The notes under the pieces were generated by a model. That model made no database searches, was not told where the DNA came from, and worked only from the letters and a program-made list of their open reading frames with translations. A stretch of DNA of 64,000 bases, taken from contig NZ_CP014845.1 of the NCBI RefSeq assembly GCF_001598055.1, forward strand, positions 1,116,001 through 1,180,000, given 5' to 3'. Below are positions 27,105 through 36,161 of this stretch, piece by piece. This stretch comes from Cupriavidus nantongensis. Its GTDB lineage: Bacteria > Pseudomonadota > Gammaproteobacteria > Burkholderiales > Burkholderiaceae. Every line of letters begins with the position of its first letter. The first letter of the stretch is position 1. The translations under genes were made by a program, and so were the position numbers.

Positions 27105-28112
27105 ATGCTTCGCAGAACCTTTATCGCCGTCGCGGCCACGGCCACGGCCGCGGTTGCCCTGCCCGCCCTGCCCGCCTTTGCCCAGGAGGCCAAAAGCCTG
27201 AACATCGGCTTTATCTCGACCGAGTCGTCGTCGAACCTGAAAACCGCGTGGCAGCCGCTGATCGATGACCTGAGCAAGGCCCTGGGCGTGCCCGTCAAGC
27301 CGTTCTTCGCCTCCGACTATGCCGGCATCATCGAAGGCATGCGCTTCAACAAGGTGCAGATCGCGTGGTTTGGCAACAAGTCGGCGATGGAAGCGGTGGA
27401 CCGCGCCAGCGGCGAGGTGTTTGCGTCGGTGATCGACAAGGACGGCAACCCGGGGTACTGGTCGGTGCTGGTGGTCAACAAGGACAGCGACCTGAAAAGC
27501 GTCGAGGACGTGATCAGGCGCGGCAAGGACCTGACCTACGGCGCCGGCGACCCGAACTCCACCTCGGGCACGGCGGTGCCGGGCTTCTACCTGTGGAACG
27601 CCAACAAGGTCGAGCCGAAGACGCTGTTCAAGGCCGTGCGCATCGGCAATCATGAAACCAACCTGCTGTCGGTGCTGAACAAGCAGGTCGACGTGGCCGT
27701 CAACAACACCGAGAACATGGAGCGCTACCGCATCAACACGGGCAAGAACGCCTATGACCAGGTGCGCGTGCTGTGGAAGTCGCCGCTGATCCCGGCCGAC
27801 CCGATGGTCTACCGCAAGGACCTGGCGCCCGAACTGAAGAAGAAGATCCAGACCTTCTTCGTCAACTACGGCAAGGGCACCGACGCCGCGCGCGAAAAGC
27901 AGGTGCTGGCCGCGCTGACTTACCAGGGCTTCCGCGCGTCGAACGATGCGCAGCTGGTGCCGATCCGCCAGATCGAGCTGGCGCGCGAAAAGGCCAAGAT
28001 CGAATCCGACACCACGCTGGCCGCCGCCGACAAGGAAAAGCGCCTGTCCGAAGTGACCCGCCGCCTGGCGGAGCTGGACAAGGCCGCCGGCAGCGCCGGC
28101 AGCACGCAGTAA
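27105..28112 (+). CDS. phnD: Phosphonate-binding protein PhnD
   Basis: A 335-residue periplasmic binding protein with a signal peptide (MLRRTFIAVAATATAAVALP...AFAQ), including a twin-arginine-like RRTF. The body begins SLNIGFISTESSSNLKTAWQPLIDDLSKALGVPV and contains the PhnD-type YGAGDPNSTSGTAVPGFYLW. The ATG at 27105 is preferred over a TTG at 27099, with CCGGAG upstream. The C-terminal tail is a charged helix. Confidence 0.9.
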   Translation: MLRRTFIAVAATATAAVALPALPAFAQEAKSLNIGFISTESSSNLKTAWQPLIDDLSKALGVPVKPFFASDYAGIIEGMRFNKVQIAWFGNKSAMEAVDRASGEVFASVIDKDGNPGYWSVLVVNKDSDLKSVEDVIRRGKDLTYGAGDPNSTSGTAVPGFYLWNANKVEPKTLFKAVRIGNHETNLLSVLNKQVDVAVNNTENMERYRINTGKNAYDQVRVLWKSPLIPADPMVYRKDLAPELKKKIQTFFVNYGKGTDAAREKQVLAALTYQGFRASNDAQLVPIRQIELAREKAKIESDTTLAAADKEKRLSEVTRRLAELDKAAGSAGSTQ

Positions 28113-28217
28113 GCCGTTCGCTGCCACCACACTGTTCGACCTGTCTCAGCGGGGCCGGCGGCGCAGCGCCGCCCGCCTCGCACCGCTTTCCAATCCCCGC
28201 TGTATCCGGACCGCTCC

Positions 28218-29030
28218 ATGACCGTCTCCGCCACGCCAGGCCTGCCTCCCACGCCCCGAAGCCATGTGCGCCCGCCGCGCACGCCCCTTGCCGTGCCGCT
28301 GACCTGGGCGGTGCTGCTGGCCATGCTGGCCCTGTCGTGGCAAGGCGCCGACATGCGCCCGCTCGACCTGCTGCGCGATTCCGACAACATGGCCAGGTTC
28401 GCGGCCGATTTCTTCCCGCCCGATTTCCGCGACTGGCGCCACTACCTGGACGAGATGCTGGTCACGGTGCAGATCGCGCTGTGGGGCACGGCGCTGTCGG
28501 TCGTGATGGCGGTGCCGCTGGGGCTGCTGTGCTCGGCCAATATCGTGCCGGCCTGGGTCTACCAGCCCGCGCGCCGCATCATGGATGCGTGCCGCGCCAT
28601 CAATGAGATGGTGTTCGCGATGCTGTTTATCGTCGCCGTCGGGCTGGGCCCGTTCGCCGGCGTGCTGGCGATCTGGATCCACACCACCGGCGTGCTGGCC
28701 AAGCTGTTTGCCGAAGCGGTCGAAGCCATCGACCCGCGCCCGGTCGAAGGCGTGCGCGCCACCGGCGCCGGCCCGGTCGAGGAAATCGTCTACGGCGTGA
28801 TTCCGCAGGTGCTGCCGCTGTGGCTGTCGTTCGCGCTGTACCGCTTCGAGTCCAACGTGCGTTCGGCGTCGGTGGTGGGCATCGTCGGCGCCGGCGGCAT
28901 CGGCACCGTGCTGTGGGAAATCATCCGCAGCTTCCAGTACGGGCAGACCTGCGCGGTGATGATCATCATCATCGTATTTGTCTCGGCCATCGACATCCTG
29001 TCGGCCCAGATCCGCAAGGTGCTGGTCTGA
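28218..29030 (+). CDS. phnE: Phosphonate ABC transporter permease PhnE
   Basis: A 270-residue inner-membrane permease with about six helices and the EAA-type loop ([24 protein letters not shown]). It is the only PhnE copy here. It follows phnD by 105 bases and is convergent with phnN. The hairpin GGCCTG-N4-CAGGCC (29065-29080) straddles the phnN stop and may mark the convergent junction. Confidence 0.9.
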   Translation: MTVSATPGLPPTPRSHVRPPRTPLAVPLTWAVLLAMLALSWQGADMRPLDLLRDSDNMARFAADFFPPDFRDWRHYLDEMLVTVQIALWGTALSVVMAVPLGLLCSANIVPAWVYQPARRIMDACRAINEMVFAMLFIVAVGLGPFAGVLAIWIHTTGVLAKLFAEAVEAIDPRPVEGVRATGAGPVEEIVYGVIPQVLPLWLSFALYRFESNVRSASVVGIVGAGGIGTVLWEIIRSFQYGQTCAVMIIIIVFVSAIDILSAQIRKVLV

Positions 29031-29073
29031 GATGCGGCCCGAACTGACACCAGCTTGAACACCGGGCCTGGAC

Positions 29074-29664
29074 TCAGGCCTCCCGCCCCGCCGCAGGCGC
29101 GGCGCCCAGCAGGTCCGCCAGCGCCGCCACCGCGCACTCCAGCCCGCCGCTGTTGTCGATCTCGACCAGCCGGCACCCCGCCGGCACGGCGAACGCCTGC
29201 CGCGCGCGGGCCAGCCGTTTCGCAATCGCGTCTTCCGCTTCGCGTCCGCGCTGGCGCAGCCGCGCGGCCAGCACCTCCGGCCGCACCCGCACGTGTACCG
29301 CGCACAGCCTGGGGTAGCGTGCCACCGCCTGCGGCAGGTACTCGCGCGAGCCGTTGACGATCACCGTCAGCCCGCGCGCCAGCCACTGCTCGATCTCGAT
29401 GCCGATGCCGTAGTGCAGGCCGTGGCTGTGCCAGTCCAGCGCCAGGCAGCCCAGCGCGCGGCGGCGGTGGAACTCCTCGGGCGTCAGCGCCACCGAGGCC
29501 TCGTTGGCGTCGGCGGCGCGGGTGATGTAGCGATGGGCGATGACAATGCGGTGGTCCGCGCCCAGGCGCTCGCGCAGCGCGCGCAGCAGCGAGTCCTTGC
29601 CGCTGCCGGACGGACCCATCAGGTAGAACAGGCCGTTTCCGTCGGCCACGATTGCCGCGCTCAT
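29074..29664 (-). CDS. phnN: Ribose 1,5-bisphosphate phosphokinase PhnN
   Basis: A 196-residue P-loop kinase (GPSGSGKDSLL at about 16-26). PhnN converts ribose 1,5-bisphosphate to PRPP, the last step that recycles the ribose of the C-P lyase pathway. Its ATG overlaps the stop of the DUF1045 gene (ATGA), so the two are coupled. The true start is 29664; the frame extends further upstream only by running through the DUF1045 gene. Confidence 0.85.
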   Translation of the reverse strand: MSAAIVADGNGLFYLMGPSGSGKDSLLRALRERLGADHRIVIAHRYITRAADANEASVALTPEEFHRRRALGCLALDWHSHGLHYGIGIEIEQWLARGLTVIVNGSREYLPQAVARYPRLCAVHVRVRPEVLAARLRQRGREAEDAIAKRLARARQAFAVPAGCRLVEIDNSGGLECAVAALADLLGAAPAAGREA

Positions 29665-30383
29665 GCGTCCAGGTACGCCGCGCCGGCGCCGTACGCGGTG
29701 CTGCCGTCGAAGCCGTAATGGCGGCCGACGACAAAGTCCTCGCCCGGGGCCGGCTGCACGAAGATGCTGATGCGGTCCACATGCAGCGGCGCCTGCAGCA
29801 GCTTGCCGCTGGCCGCTTCGAGCTGCGCGATCGCGGCGCGCTGGCTGGCGGCATCGAGCATGCCGGTCAGCGTGATATGGAACACGAAGGTGCCGAACAC
29901 ATACGGGTAGCCCCATGCGTCGAGCATGCGGCGCTCTTCATCGCTCAGCTGGTCCGGCGCGCGCCTGGCCAGCTCCTGCGCCGACGGCGGCGCGCGCAAG
30001 GGATCGAAGGCCAGCACGCAGGCATCGGCCAGCGCCTGCATCGGCGGCGAGGCCTCCGCAAGCGTCCATGCGACAAAGCCCCGCAGCGCGCGCAGCGCCA
30101 GCGGTGCGTCGAACGGCGCTTGCCGGCGCGCAAGATCCCGCGCGGCGGCATCGACCATCGCGCCGTTGGCGCCTTCGGCAAGCCGGAACGGCGGCTTCAG
30201 GGTGGCATGCAGGCCGTAGTGGGCCGGCGCCTTGATCCACTCGGGCGGCGCGGCCGGCAGGTCGGAGGGCGCGGGCAGCGTGGCCCCGGTGTCGGCGTCG
30301 CGCCCCAGCCAATGATTGCCGAAGATAGCCAGGGGGCCGGATGGCGACAGGTAGATGGCGTAACGGTACGCGGTTTGGGTCAT
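29661..30383 (-). CDS. DUF1045 protein, phn-associated 2H-phosphoesterase-like
   Basis: A 240-residue protein of the phn-linked DUF1045 family. It contains two HxT-type motifs of the 2H phosphoesterase fold (HYGLHATLKPPFR and FVFHITLTG). It is coupled to phnN, and phnP (cyclic ribosyl phosphodiesterase) is missing from this cluster. A plausible role is opening the 5-phosphoribosyl 1,2-cyclic phosphate made by PhnJ; that is inference from fold and context. A PhnF-like site lies about 100 bases upstream. Confidence 0.8.
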   Translation of the reverse strand: MTQTAYRYAIYLSPSGPLAIFGNHWLGRDADTGATLPAPSDLPAAPPEWIKAPAHYGLHATLKPPFRLAEGANGAMVDAAARDLARRQAPFDAPLALRALRGFVAWTLAEASPPMQALADACVLAFDPLRAPPSAQELARRAPDQLSDEERRMLDAWGYPYVFGTFVFHITLTGMLDAASQRAAIAQLEAASGKLLQAPLHVDRISIFVQPAPGEDFVVGRHYGFDGSTAYGAGAAYLDA

Positions 30384-30481
30384 TCGGCAAGGTTACCAGC
30401 GGCATCATGCACGCGCAGGCGCAGACTGCCCCGGTTTGGTGGGGTTGACCGCAGACAGTAGCGCAGGCAGATGACAGCCGG

Positions 30482-30493
30482 ATGTCTAGACCA
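30482..30493 (-). promoter_or_regulatory. PhnF-like operator upstream of the DUF1045-phnN operon
   Basis: On the minus strand this reads TGGTCTAGACAT, with perfect palindrome core GTCTAGAC at 30484-30491. It matches the recalled mycobacterial PhnF site TGGTATAGACCA at 9 or 10 of 12 positions. It lies between the phnF stop and the DUF1045 start. Confidence 0.45.
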
Positions 30494-30509
30494 ATGCGGC
30501 ACGAGCGCC

Positions 30510-31244
30510 TCAGTCGCGGTCGGACACCGTCAGCTGCACCCAGTCGCCGGCGAAGCGCACCACGCTGTACTGCACCGGATTGCCGTCGATATCGACGTTC
30601 AGCGCCTCGACCTGCAGCACCGGGCGCGTCTTGGGCTGGTTCAGCATCCGCGCCACCGGCGCGCTCGGCATCGCCGCGGTAATGCGCGACCACTTGCGCG
30701 TGTAATCGGCAATGCCGAACTGCGCCAGCGCTCGCGATACCGACTGTTTGGCGCGCAGCACCTCGTCGATGCCGGGAAAGCGCTTCACGTCGAAGTAATG
30801 CTCGGCCACGTCGATGGTGCGGTCCTCGGCCTTGCCGATCATCTGCGCATGGAGCAGCTCGGCGGTGCGCGCCAGCCCCAGCTGCTTCGCGATGTCCGGC
30901 GCGCGCACCACCTGGCTGGCGACGATTTCGGTATGGCCGCGCACGCCCTGCGCCGCAAGGTTTTGCGAGAAGCGCGTGCGGCGCCCGATGGCGTAGTCGA
31001 TCGCGTGTTCCTGCACGAAGGTGCCGCGGCCCTGCTCGATGCGCACCAGCCCGCTCAGTTCCAGCTCGCCCATGGCACGGCGGATGGTATGGCGGTTCAC
31101 GGCGAAGCGGTTGGCCAGCTCAGGCTCCGGCGGCAATTGCTCACCCGGCAGGTACAGCTTGTTGCGAATGTCGTCCGCCAGCGCCTCGCCAATCTGGCGC
31201 CACACCGCGACGCCCGAACCCCGTTCCACTTCTCGATCAGACAT
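30510..31244 (-). CDS. phnF: GntR-family phosphonate regulator PhnF
   Basis: A 244-residue GntR regulator of the HutC subgroup. The winged helix-turn-helix is at about 10-75 (LPGEQLPPEPELANRFAVNRHTIRRAMGELELSGLVRIEQGRGTFV in two stretches), and the UTRA ligand domain follows. It diverges from phnG with the intergenic operators described here. The ATG at 31242-31244 has AGAGGG about ten bases upstream; alternatives 21 or more bases further up are less likely. Confidence 0.85.
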   Translation of the reverse strand: MSDREVERGSGVAVWRQIGEALADDIRNKLYLPGEQLPPEPELANRFAVNRHTIRRAMGELELSGLVRIEQGRGTFVQEHAIDYAIGRRTRFSQNLAAQGVRGHTEIVASQVVRAPDIAKQLGLARTAELLHAQMIGKAEDRTIDVAEHYFDVKRFPGIDEVLRAKQSVSRALAQFGIADYTRKWSRITAAMPSAPVARMLNQPKTRPVLQVEALNVDIDGNPVQYSVVRFAGDWVQLTVSDRD

Positions 31245-31339
31245 CTTGCGCTGCCCTCTTGTCATCAAGCGTTAACTCATGCCGTGCGATTGTGCCTGAG
31301 TCAGGCCGCGCTGGCAGCGTGCCCGAGCAATCCCCTGCC

Positions 31340-31357
31340 CCGTCATGAAACGTTCAT
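31340..31357 (+). promoter_or_regulatory. Pho-box-like repeats upstream of phnG
   Basis: CCGTCAT (31340-31346), GAAA, then CGTTCAT (31351-31357): an 11-base period matching the PhoB box at 6 and 5 of 7 positions. It precedes the PhnF-like site at 31365 and lies about 70 bases before phnG, so the operon may be under both phosphate and PhnF control. Confidence 0.5.
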
Positions 31358-31364
31358 TTGGCTG

Positions 31365-31417
31365 TGGTCTAGTGGCGGCGTGTTCCAGCAACGACATCTA
31401 AACGTATAGACGTATAG
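31365..31417 (+). promoter_or_regulatory. PhnF-like operators between phnF and phnG
   Basis: TGGTCTAGTGG at 31365-31375 shares TGGTCTAG with the site at 30482. Further down, TCTAAACGTATAGA (31397-31410) is a near-palindrome centred on ACGT that contains GTATAGAC (31404-31411), the core of the recalled PhnF site. ACGTATAG is also tandemly repeated (31402-31409 and 31410-31417). The last copy ends next to the phnG ribosome site. Confidence 0.45.
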
Positions 31418-31425
31418 GGGTGATG

Positions 31426-31944
31426 ATGCAAAGCGAAACCGCGCGGCCGGATGTGCCGGCCGCCCAAGCTGCCCATGCTGCCCGCGCCGCCTGGCTGCGG
31501 ATCCTGGCGACCGCGCCAACCGAAGCGCTCGACGCCGCCTACCAACGGCTTGCGCAAGCGCAGGCCCTGCCCGCCTACCGGCTGCTGCGCAAGCCCGAGC
31601 CCGGCATGGCCATGGTGCGGGGCCGCGCCGGCGGCACCGGGGCCCAGTTCAACCTTGGCGAAATCACGGTGACGCGCTGCGCGGTCGTGCTGGAGGATGC
31701 CGGCGCCGCTATCGATGGGGCCGCTGCCGCTGGCATCGCCTATGTCCAGGGCCGCAGCGAGCGCCATGCCGAGCAGGCCGCGGTGCTGGACGCGCTGCTG
31801 CAGCGACCGGCCTGGCACCAACGCGTGCAGGACCTGGTGCTCGCTCCGCTGGCCGATGCACACGCCAGCCGCGCCGCGCACGCTGCGGCCACGGCCGCGC
31901 AGACGCGCGTCGAGTTCTTCACCATGGTCCGCGGAGAAGACTGA
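31426..31944 (+). CDS. phnG: C-P lyase subunit PhnG
   Basis: A 172-residue PhnG, one of the four core subunits (G, H, I, J) of carbon-phosphorus lyase. RAAWLRILATAP and RAGGTGAQFNLGEITVTRCAV are typical of the family. GTG and two ATGs occur at 31420, 31423 and 31426; the last is best spaced from AGGGG. It is first in the phnGHIJKLM operon. Confidence 0.9.
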   Translation: MQSETARPDVPAAQAAHAARAAWLRILATAPTEALDAAYQRLAQAQALPAYRLLRKPEPGMAMVRGRAGGTGAQFNLGEITVTRCAVVLEDAGAAIDGAAAAGIAYVQGRSERHAEQAAVLDALLQRPAWHQRVQDLVLAPLADAHASRAAHAAATAAQTRVEFFTMVRGED

Positions 31945-31945
31945 G

Positions 31946-32563
31946 ATGCACAGCGATCAACCGATGCTGTCCACGCCGGCCGCCGCTCTGCTGCCCGGCT
32001 TCAACGATCCGGTCGACGACGCCCAGCAGGTGTTTCGCGCCGCGCTGCAGGCGTTTGCCCACCCGGGCCAGTTGCAGACGCTGCCGGCGCGCAGCGGCTT
32101 GCCCGACGGCCTGTCGCCGGCGCTGGCCGCGCTGCTGCTGACACTGGCCGATGCCGATACGCCGGTCTGGCTGCCCGCCGCCATGCCGGCCGCGGCGCGC
32201 GACTTCCTGCGCTTTCACTGCGGCTGCCGGCTGGCGCAAGCGCCCGGCGCCGCTGCCTTCGTCTGCGTGCCGGCCGGCTATGCGATGCCGGCGCTGGCGG
32301 ACTGCGCGCAGGGCGACCCGGCCTTCCCAGACCGCTCGGCCACGCTGCTGGTGGAAGTGGCCGCGCTCACCGACGGCGAGACCCTGACGCTGCGCGGCCC
32401 CGGCATCGCGCACACGCAGGCGCTGCGTGTTGCCGGCCTGCCCGCGGGCTTTCGCGCGGCCTGGCGCGCCAACAACGCCGGCTTCCCGCTCGGCGTCGAC
32501 CTGCTGCTGTGCAGCGGCGAGCGGTTCTGCGCACTGACGCGCACCACCATCGTGGAGGACTGA
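31946..32563 (+). CDS. phnH: C-P lyase subunit PhnH
   Basis: A 205-residue PhnH with the family start (LLPGFNDPVDDAQQVFRAALQAFAHPGQ) and end (NAGFPLGVDLLLCSGERFCALTRTT). It is part of the PhnGHIJ core and has a PLP-transferase-like fold without PLP in known structures. It starts one base after the phnG stop and ends one base before phnI. Confidence 0.9.
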   Translation: MHSDQPMLSTPAAALLPGFNDPVDDAQQVFRAALQAFAHPGQLQTLPARSGLPDGLSPALAALLLTLADADTPVWLPAAMPAAARDFLRFHCGCRLAQAPGAAAFVCVPAGYAMPALADCAQGDPAFPDRSATLLVEVAALTDGETLTLRGPGIAHTQALRVAGLPAGFRAAWRANNAGFPLGVDLLLCSGERFCALTRTTIVED

Positions 32564-32564
32564 C

Positions 32565-33725
32565 ATGTACGTGGCCGTCAAAGGGGGCGAACGCGCCATC
32601 CTCAACTCTTACCGGATGCTCGACGCCTATCGCCGCGGCGATACCGCGGTGCCGGAACTGACGCTGGCACAGATCCGCGAGCAGATGCCGCTGGCGGTGG
32701 CGCGCGTGATGGCCGAAGGCTCGCTGTACGACCCGCACCTGGCGGCGCTGGCGCTCAAGCAGGCCGCCGGCGACCAGATCGAGGCGATCTTCCTGCTGCG
32801 CGCGTACCGCACCACGCTGGCGCGCTTCGGCTATACGCAGCCGCTCGATACCGGCGCGATGCGGCTGCAGCGCCGGATCTCGTCGACCTTCAAGGACGTG
32901 CCGGGCGGCCAGGTGCTGGGGCCCACCTACGACTACACGCAGCGGCTGCTGGATTTCTCGCTCGAAACCGGCCGCGCGCCGCAGCCCATGCCCGCTGATC
33001 AGCAGCCGCTCGCCGCCGCGATGCCGCGCGTGACCAGCCTGCTGGAAGCGGACGAGCTGGTCGAAGCCGACGAGATTCCCGAAGGCGACCCCGCGCCGCC
33101 CGACCTGACGCGCGAGCCGCTGACCTTCCCCGCCGGCCGCGCCGCGCGCCTGCAGAACCTGGCGCGTGCCGACGAGGGCTTCCTGCTGTCGATGGGCTAC
33201 TCGACCCAGCGCGGCTACGGCAACTCGCACCCGTTCGCGGCCGAAATCCGCTACGGCACGGCCGAGGTGGAACTGTTCGTCGAAGAGCTCGGCTTTGCCG
33301 TCACCATCGGCGAGATCGAGCTGACCGAATGCCAGATGGTGAGCCAGTTCGCCGGCAATGCCGACGAGGCGCCGCGTTTTACGCGCGGCTATGGGCTGGT
33401 GTTCGGCTACAACGAGCGCAAGGCGATGTCGATGGCGCTGGTAGACCGCGCCATGCGCGCCGAAGCGCTCGGCGAGGCCGCCGACGCGCCTGCCAACGAT
33501 ATCGAATTCATGCTGTACCACAGCGACAACGTCGAGGCCTCGGGCTTCGTGCAGCACCTGAAGCTGCCGCACTACGTGGACTTCCAGGCCAACCTGGAGC
33601 TGCTGCGCCGGCTGCGCGCCGAGGGCGCGGACGCGCCGGATAGCGCCATGCCGGCGCCCGTGACGGCACCGTCGCAACCGCCATCGCAACCCCAGCCACA
33701 GCAGCAAGAGGAGACGCTGGCATGA
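32565..33725 (+). CDS. phnI: C-P lyase subunit PhnI
   Basis: A 386-residue PhnI starting MYVAVKGGERAILNSYRML, with LLSMGYSTQRGYGNSHPFA-type motifs in the second half. PhnI, with G, H and L, attaches the phosphonate to C1 of ribose by displacing adenine from ATP. It is longer than the E. coli protein (354) because of a proline/glutamine-rich tail (about 355-386). Its stop overlaps the phnJ start (ATGA). Confidence 0.9.
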   Translation: MYVAVKGGERAILNSYRMLDAYRRGDTAVPELTLAQIREQMPLAVARVMAEGSLYDPHLAALALKQAAGDQIEAIFLLRAYRTTLARFGYTQPLDTGAMRLQRRISSTFKDVPGGQVLGPTYDYTQRLLDFSLETGRAPQPMPADQQPLAAAMPRVTSLLEADELVEADEIPEGDPAPPDLTREPLTFPAGRAARLQNLARADEGFLLSMGYSTQRGYGNSHPFAAEIRYGTAEVELFVEELGFAVTIGEIELTECQMVSQFAGNADEAPRFTRGYGLVFGYNERKAMSMALVDRAMRAEALGEAADAPANDIEFMLYHSDNVEASGFVQHLKLPHYVDFQANLELLRRLRAEGADAPDSAMPAPVTAPSQPPSQPQPQQQEETLA

Positions 33726-34624
33726 GCGCCGCCGACACCACCATGGCAGCGGGCATCGCCCGCGACCAGCACTACAACTTCGGCTACCTCGACGAATCGA
33801 CCAAGCGCATGCTGCGCCGCGCCCTGCTCAAGGCGGTGGCGATCCCGGGCTACCAGGTCCCGTTCGGCAGCCGCGAGATGCCGCTGCCATACGGCTGGGG
33901 CACCGGCGGCATCCAGGTGACCGCCGCGATCATCGGCAAGGACGATGTGCTCAAGGTGATCGACCAGGGCTCGGACGACACCACCAACGCCATCAATATC
34001 CGCCGCTTCTTCGCCAGCGTCACCGGCGTGCCGACCACCGAACGCACCAGCGAGGCCAGCATCATCCAGACCCGCCACCGGATTCCGGAAACGCCGCTGC
34101 GCGCGGGCCAGACCGTGGTGTTCCAGGTGCCGATCCCGGAGCCGCTGCGCTGGCTCGAGCCGAGCGAAGGCGAGACCCGCACCATGCACGCGCTGGCGGA
34201 ATACGGCGCGATGCACGTCAAGCTGTACGAGGACATCGCCCGCCACGGCCACATTGCCACCACCTACGACTACCCCGTGATCGTCAACCAGCGCTACATG
34301 ATGCGGCCTTCGCCGATCCCGAAGTTCGACAACCCCAAGCTGGACCGCAGCCCGGCGCTGATGCTGTTCGGCGCGGGCCGCGAAAAGCGCGTCTACGCGG
34401 TGCCGCCGTACACCGCGGTCAAGAGCCTGGACTTTGCCGACCATCCCTTCACCGTCGAGTCATGGTCCAACTGCTGCGCGCAGTGCGGCGCCACCGACAG
34501 CTACCTGGACGAGATCATCACCGACGACGCCGGCACGCGCCGGTTCGTGTGCTCGGATACCGAGTACTGCGCCGGGCGCCAGGCCGCGCAAGTGGTGGAC
34601 ACCGCTGCCGGAGGTGCGCAATGA
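33722..34624 (+). CDS. phnJ: C-P lyase radical-SAM subunit PhnJ
   Basis: A 300-residue PhnJ, the radical-SAM enzyme that cleaves the C-P bond and releases the alkane. The four conserved cysteines are C252, C255, C277 and C283, with the same C-x2-C-x21-C-x5-C spacing as E. coli C241/C244/C266/C272. The start overlaps the phnI stop and the stop overlaps the phnK start, so coupling is tight. No odd substitutions were seen. Confidence 0.95.
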   Translation: MSAADTTMAAGIARDQHYNFGYLDESTKRMLRRALLKAVAIPGYQVPFGSREMPLPYGWGTGGIQVTAAIIGKDDVLKVIDQGSDDTTNAINIRRFFASVTGVPTTERTSEASIIQTRHRIPETPLRAGQTVVFQVPIPEPLRWLEPSEGETRTMHALAEYGAMHVKLYEDIARHGHIATTYDYPVIVNQRYMMRPSPIPKFDNPKLDRSPALMLFGAGREKRVYAVPPYTAVKSLDFADHPFTVESWSNCCAQCGATDSYLDEIITDDAGTRRFVCSDTEYCAGRQAAQVVDTAAGGAQ

Positions 34625-35397
34625 GCGCCGCGCCGCTGCTGTCGGTGCGCAACCTGACGCGCACCTGGGACGGCCTGCACGGCTGCCATGACGTCAGCTT
34701 CGACCTGTATCCGGGCGAAGTGCTGTGCGTGGTGGGCGAATCGGGCTCGGGCAAGAGCACGCTGCTGCAGGCGCTGTCGATGCAGGCGCCGGCGCAGCGC
34801 GGCACGGTCAGCTACGCCATGCGCGAGTCCGGCCTGACCGACCTGGCCACCTTGTCGAGCGCGCGCCTGCGGCTGCTGGCGCGCACCGACTGGGGCTTCG
34901 TGCGCCAGCACGCGCGCGACGGCCTGCGCATGCAGGTCAGCGCCGGCGCCAATATCGCCGAGCGGCTGATGGCCGTGGGCGAGCGCCACTACGGCAACCT
35001 GCGCGAAGTCGCCGGCAACTGGCTGGAAAAGATGGAGATCGACCTGGCGCGGCTGGACGATGTGCCCGGCACGTTTTCCGGCGGCATGCAGCAGCGGCTG
35101 CAGATCGCGCGCAACCTCGTCACGCATCCGCGCCTGGTGTTCATGGACGAGCCCACCGCGTCGCTCGATGTGTCGGTGCAGGCACGCCTGCTGGACCTGC
35201 TGCGCCGCCTGGTGGCGGACCTGGACCTGGCCGCGGTGCTGGTCACGCACGACCTGGCCGTGGCCCGGCTGCTGGCGCACCGCACCCTGGTGATGCAGGG
35301 CGGGCGCGTGGTCGAGCAGGGCCTGACCGACCAGATCCTCGACGATCCCCAGCATCCGTACACGCAGTTGCTGGTTTCTTCCATCCTGCAGGGCTGA
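34621..35397 (+). CDS. phnK: C-P lyase-associated ABC protein PhnK
   Basis: A 258-residue ABC ATPase with Walker A GESGSGKS, signature FSGGMQQR and Walker B DEPTAS. PhnK docks on the PhnGHIJ core rather than moving solutes. The ATG overlaps the phnJ stop (ATGA). It is separated by five bases from phnL. Confidence 0.9.
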   Translation: MSAAPLLSVRNLTRTWDGLHGCHDVSFDLYPGEVLCVVGESGSGKSTLLQALSMQAPAQRGTVSYAMRESGLTDLATLSSARLRLLARTDWGFVRQHARDGLRMQVSAGANIAERLMAVGERHYGNLREVAGNWLEKMEIDLARLDDVPGTFSGGMQQRLQIARNLVTHPRLVFMDEPTASLDVSVQARLLDLLRRLVADLDLAAVLVTHDLAVARLLAHRTLVMQGGRVVEQGLTDQILDDPQHPYTQLLVSSILQG

Positions 35398-35402
35398 GCA
35401 CG

Positions 35403-36134
35403 ATGCACGCAGAACAACCACAGAAGCTGGTCGAGGTGCGCGGCCTCGGCAAGATGTTTACGTTGCACAACCAGGGCGGCATCCGCCTGCCGGTGTTGCG
35501 CGCAATCGATTTCGATGCCGCGCGCGGCGAATGCCTGGTGCTGTCCGGGGCGTCCGGCACCGGCAAGAGCACGCTGCTGCGCTGCCTGTACGGCAACTAC
35601 CTGGCCACCGAAGGCAGCATCCGGCTGCGCGATACCAGCGCCGACGGCGCGCCGTGGGTCGAGCTCGGCCGTGCCAGCGAGCAGCGCGTGCTGCAGCTGC
35701 GCCGCGACGTGATCGGCTATGTCAGCCAGTTCCTGCGCGCGATCCCGCGCGTGGGCGCGCTCGACGTGGTGGCCGATCCGCTGCGCCAGCGCGGCGCCGG
35801 CGAGGACGAGGCGCGCGCCCGCGCGGCCGAGCTGCTGGCGCGGCTGAACCTGCCGCGCCGGCTGTGGGAGCTGCCGCCCGCCACCTTTTCGGGCGGCGAG
35901 CAGCAGCGCGTCAATATCGCGCGCGGCCTGATCGGCGGCCATCCGATCCTGCTGCTGGACGAGCCCACCGCCTCGCTCGACCCCGACAACCGCGCCGTGG
36001 TGGTCGCGCTGATCCGCGAAGCGCTGGCCGAAGGCCGCGCGCTGATCGGCATCTTCCACGACGAAGCCGTGCGCGACGCCGTGGCCACGCGCCTGCTGCC
36101 ACTGCACCCAGCCACCGCTACCGCCCTCGCCTGA
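35403..36134 (+). CDS. phnL: C-P lyase-associated ABC protein PhnL
   Basis: A 243-residue ABC ATPase with Walker A GASGTGKS, signature FSGGEQQR and Walker B DEPTAS. PhnL is needed for the nucleosidase step with PhnGHI, and with PhnK it forms a dimer on the core. It is followed by phnM after 27 bases. The longer upstream frame is only an overlap with phnK. Confidence 0.9.
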   Translation: MHAEQPQKLVEVRGLGKMFTLHNQGGIRLPVLRAIDFDAARGECLVLSGASGTGKSTLLRCLYGNYLATEGSIRLRDTSADGAPWVELGRASEQRVLQLRRDVIGYVSQFLRAIPRVGALDVVADPLRQRGAGEDEARARAAELLARLNLPRRLWELPPATFSGGEQQRVNIARGLIGGHPILLLDEPTASLDPDNRAVVVALIREALAEGRALIGIFHDEAVRDAVATRLLPLHPATATALA

Positions 36135-36161
36135 ACCGAACCGCCCCGAACGGAGCCAGAC

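Noticed and set aside
29065..29080. GGCCTG-N4-CAGGCC as a strong terminator for phnE
   Set aside because: Short stem, no T-run, and it overlaps the phnN stop codon; recorded only as weak.
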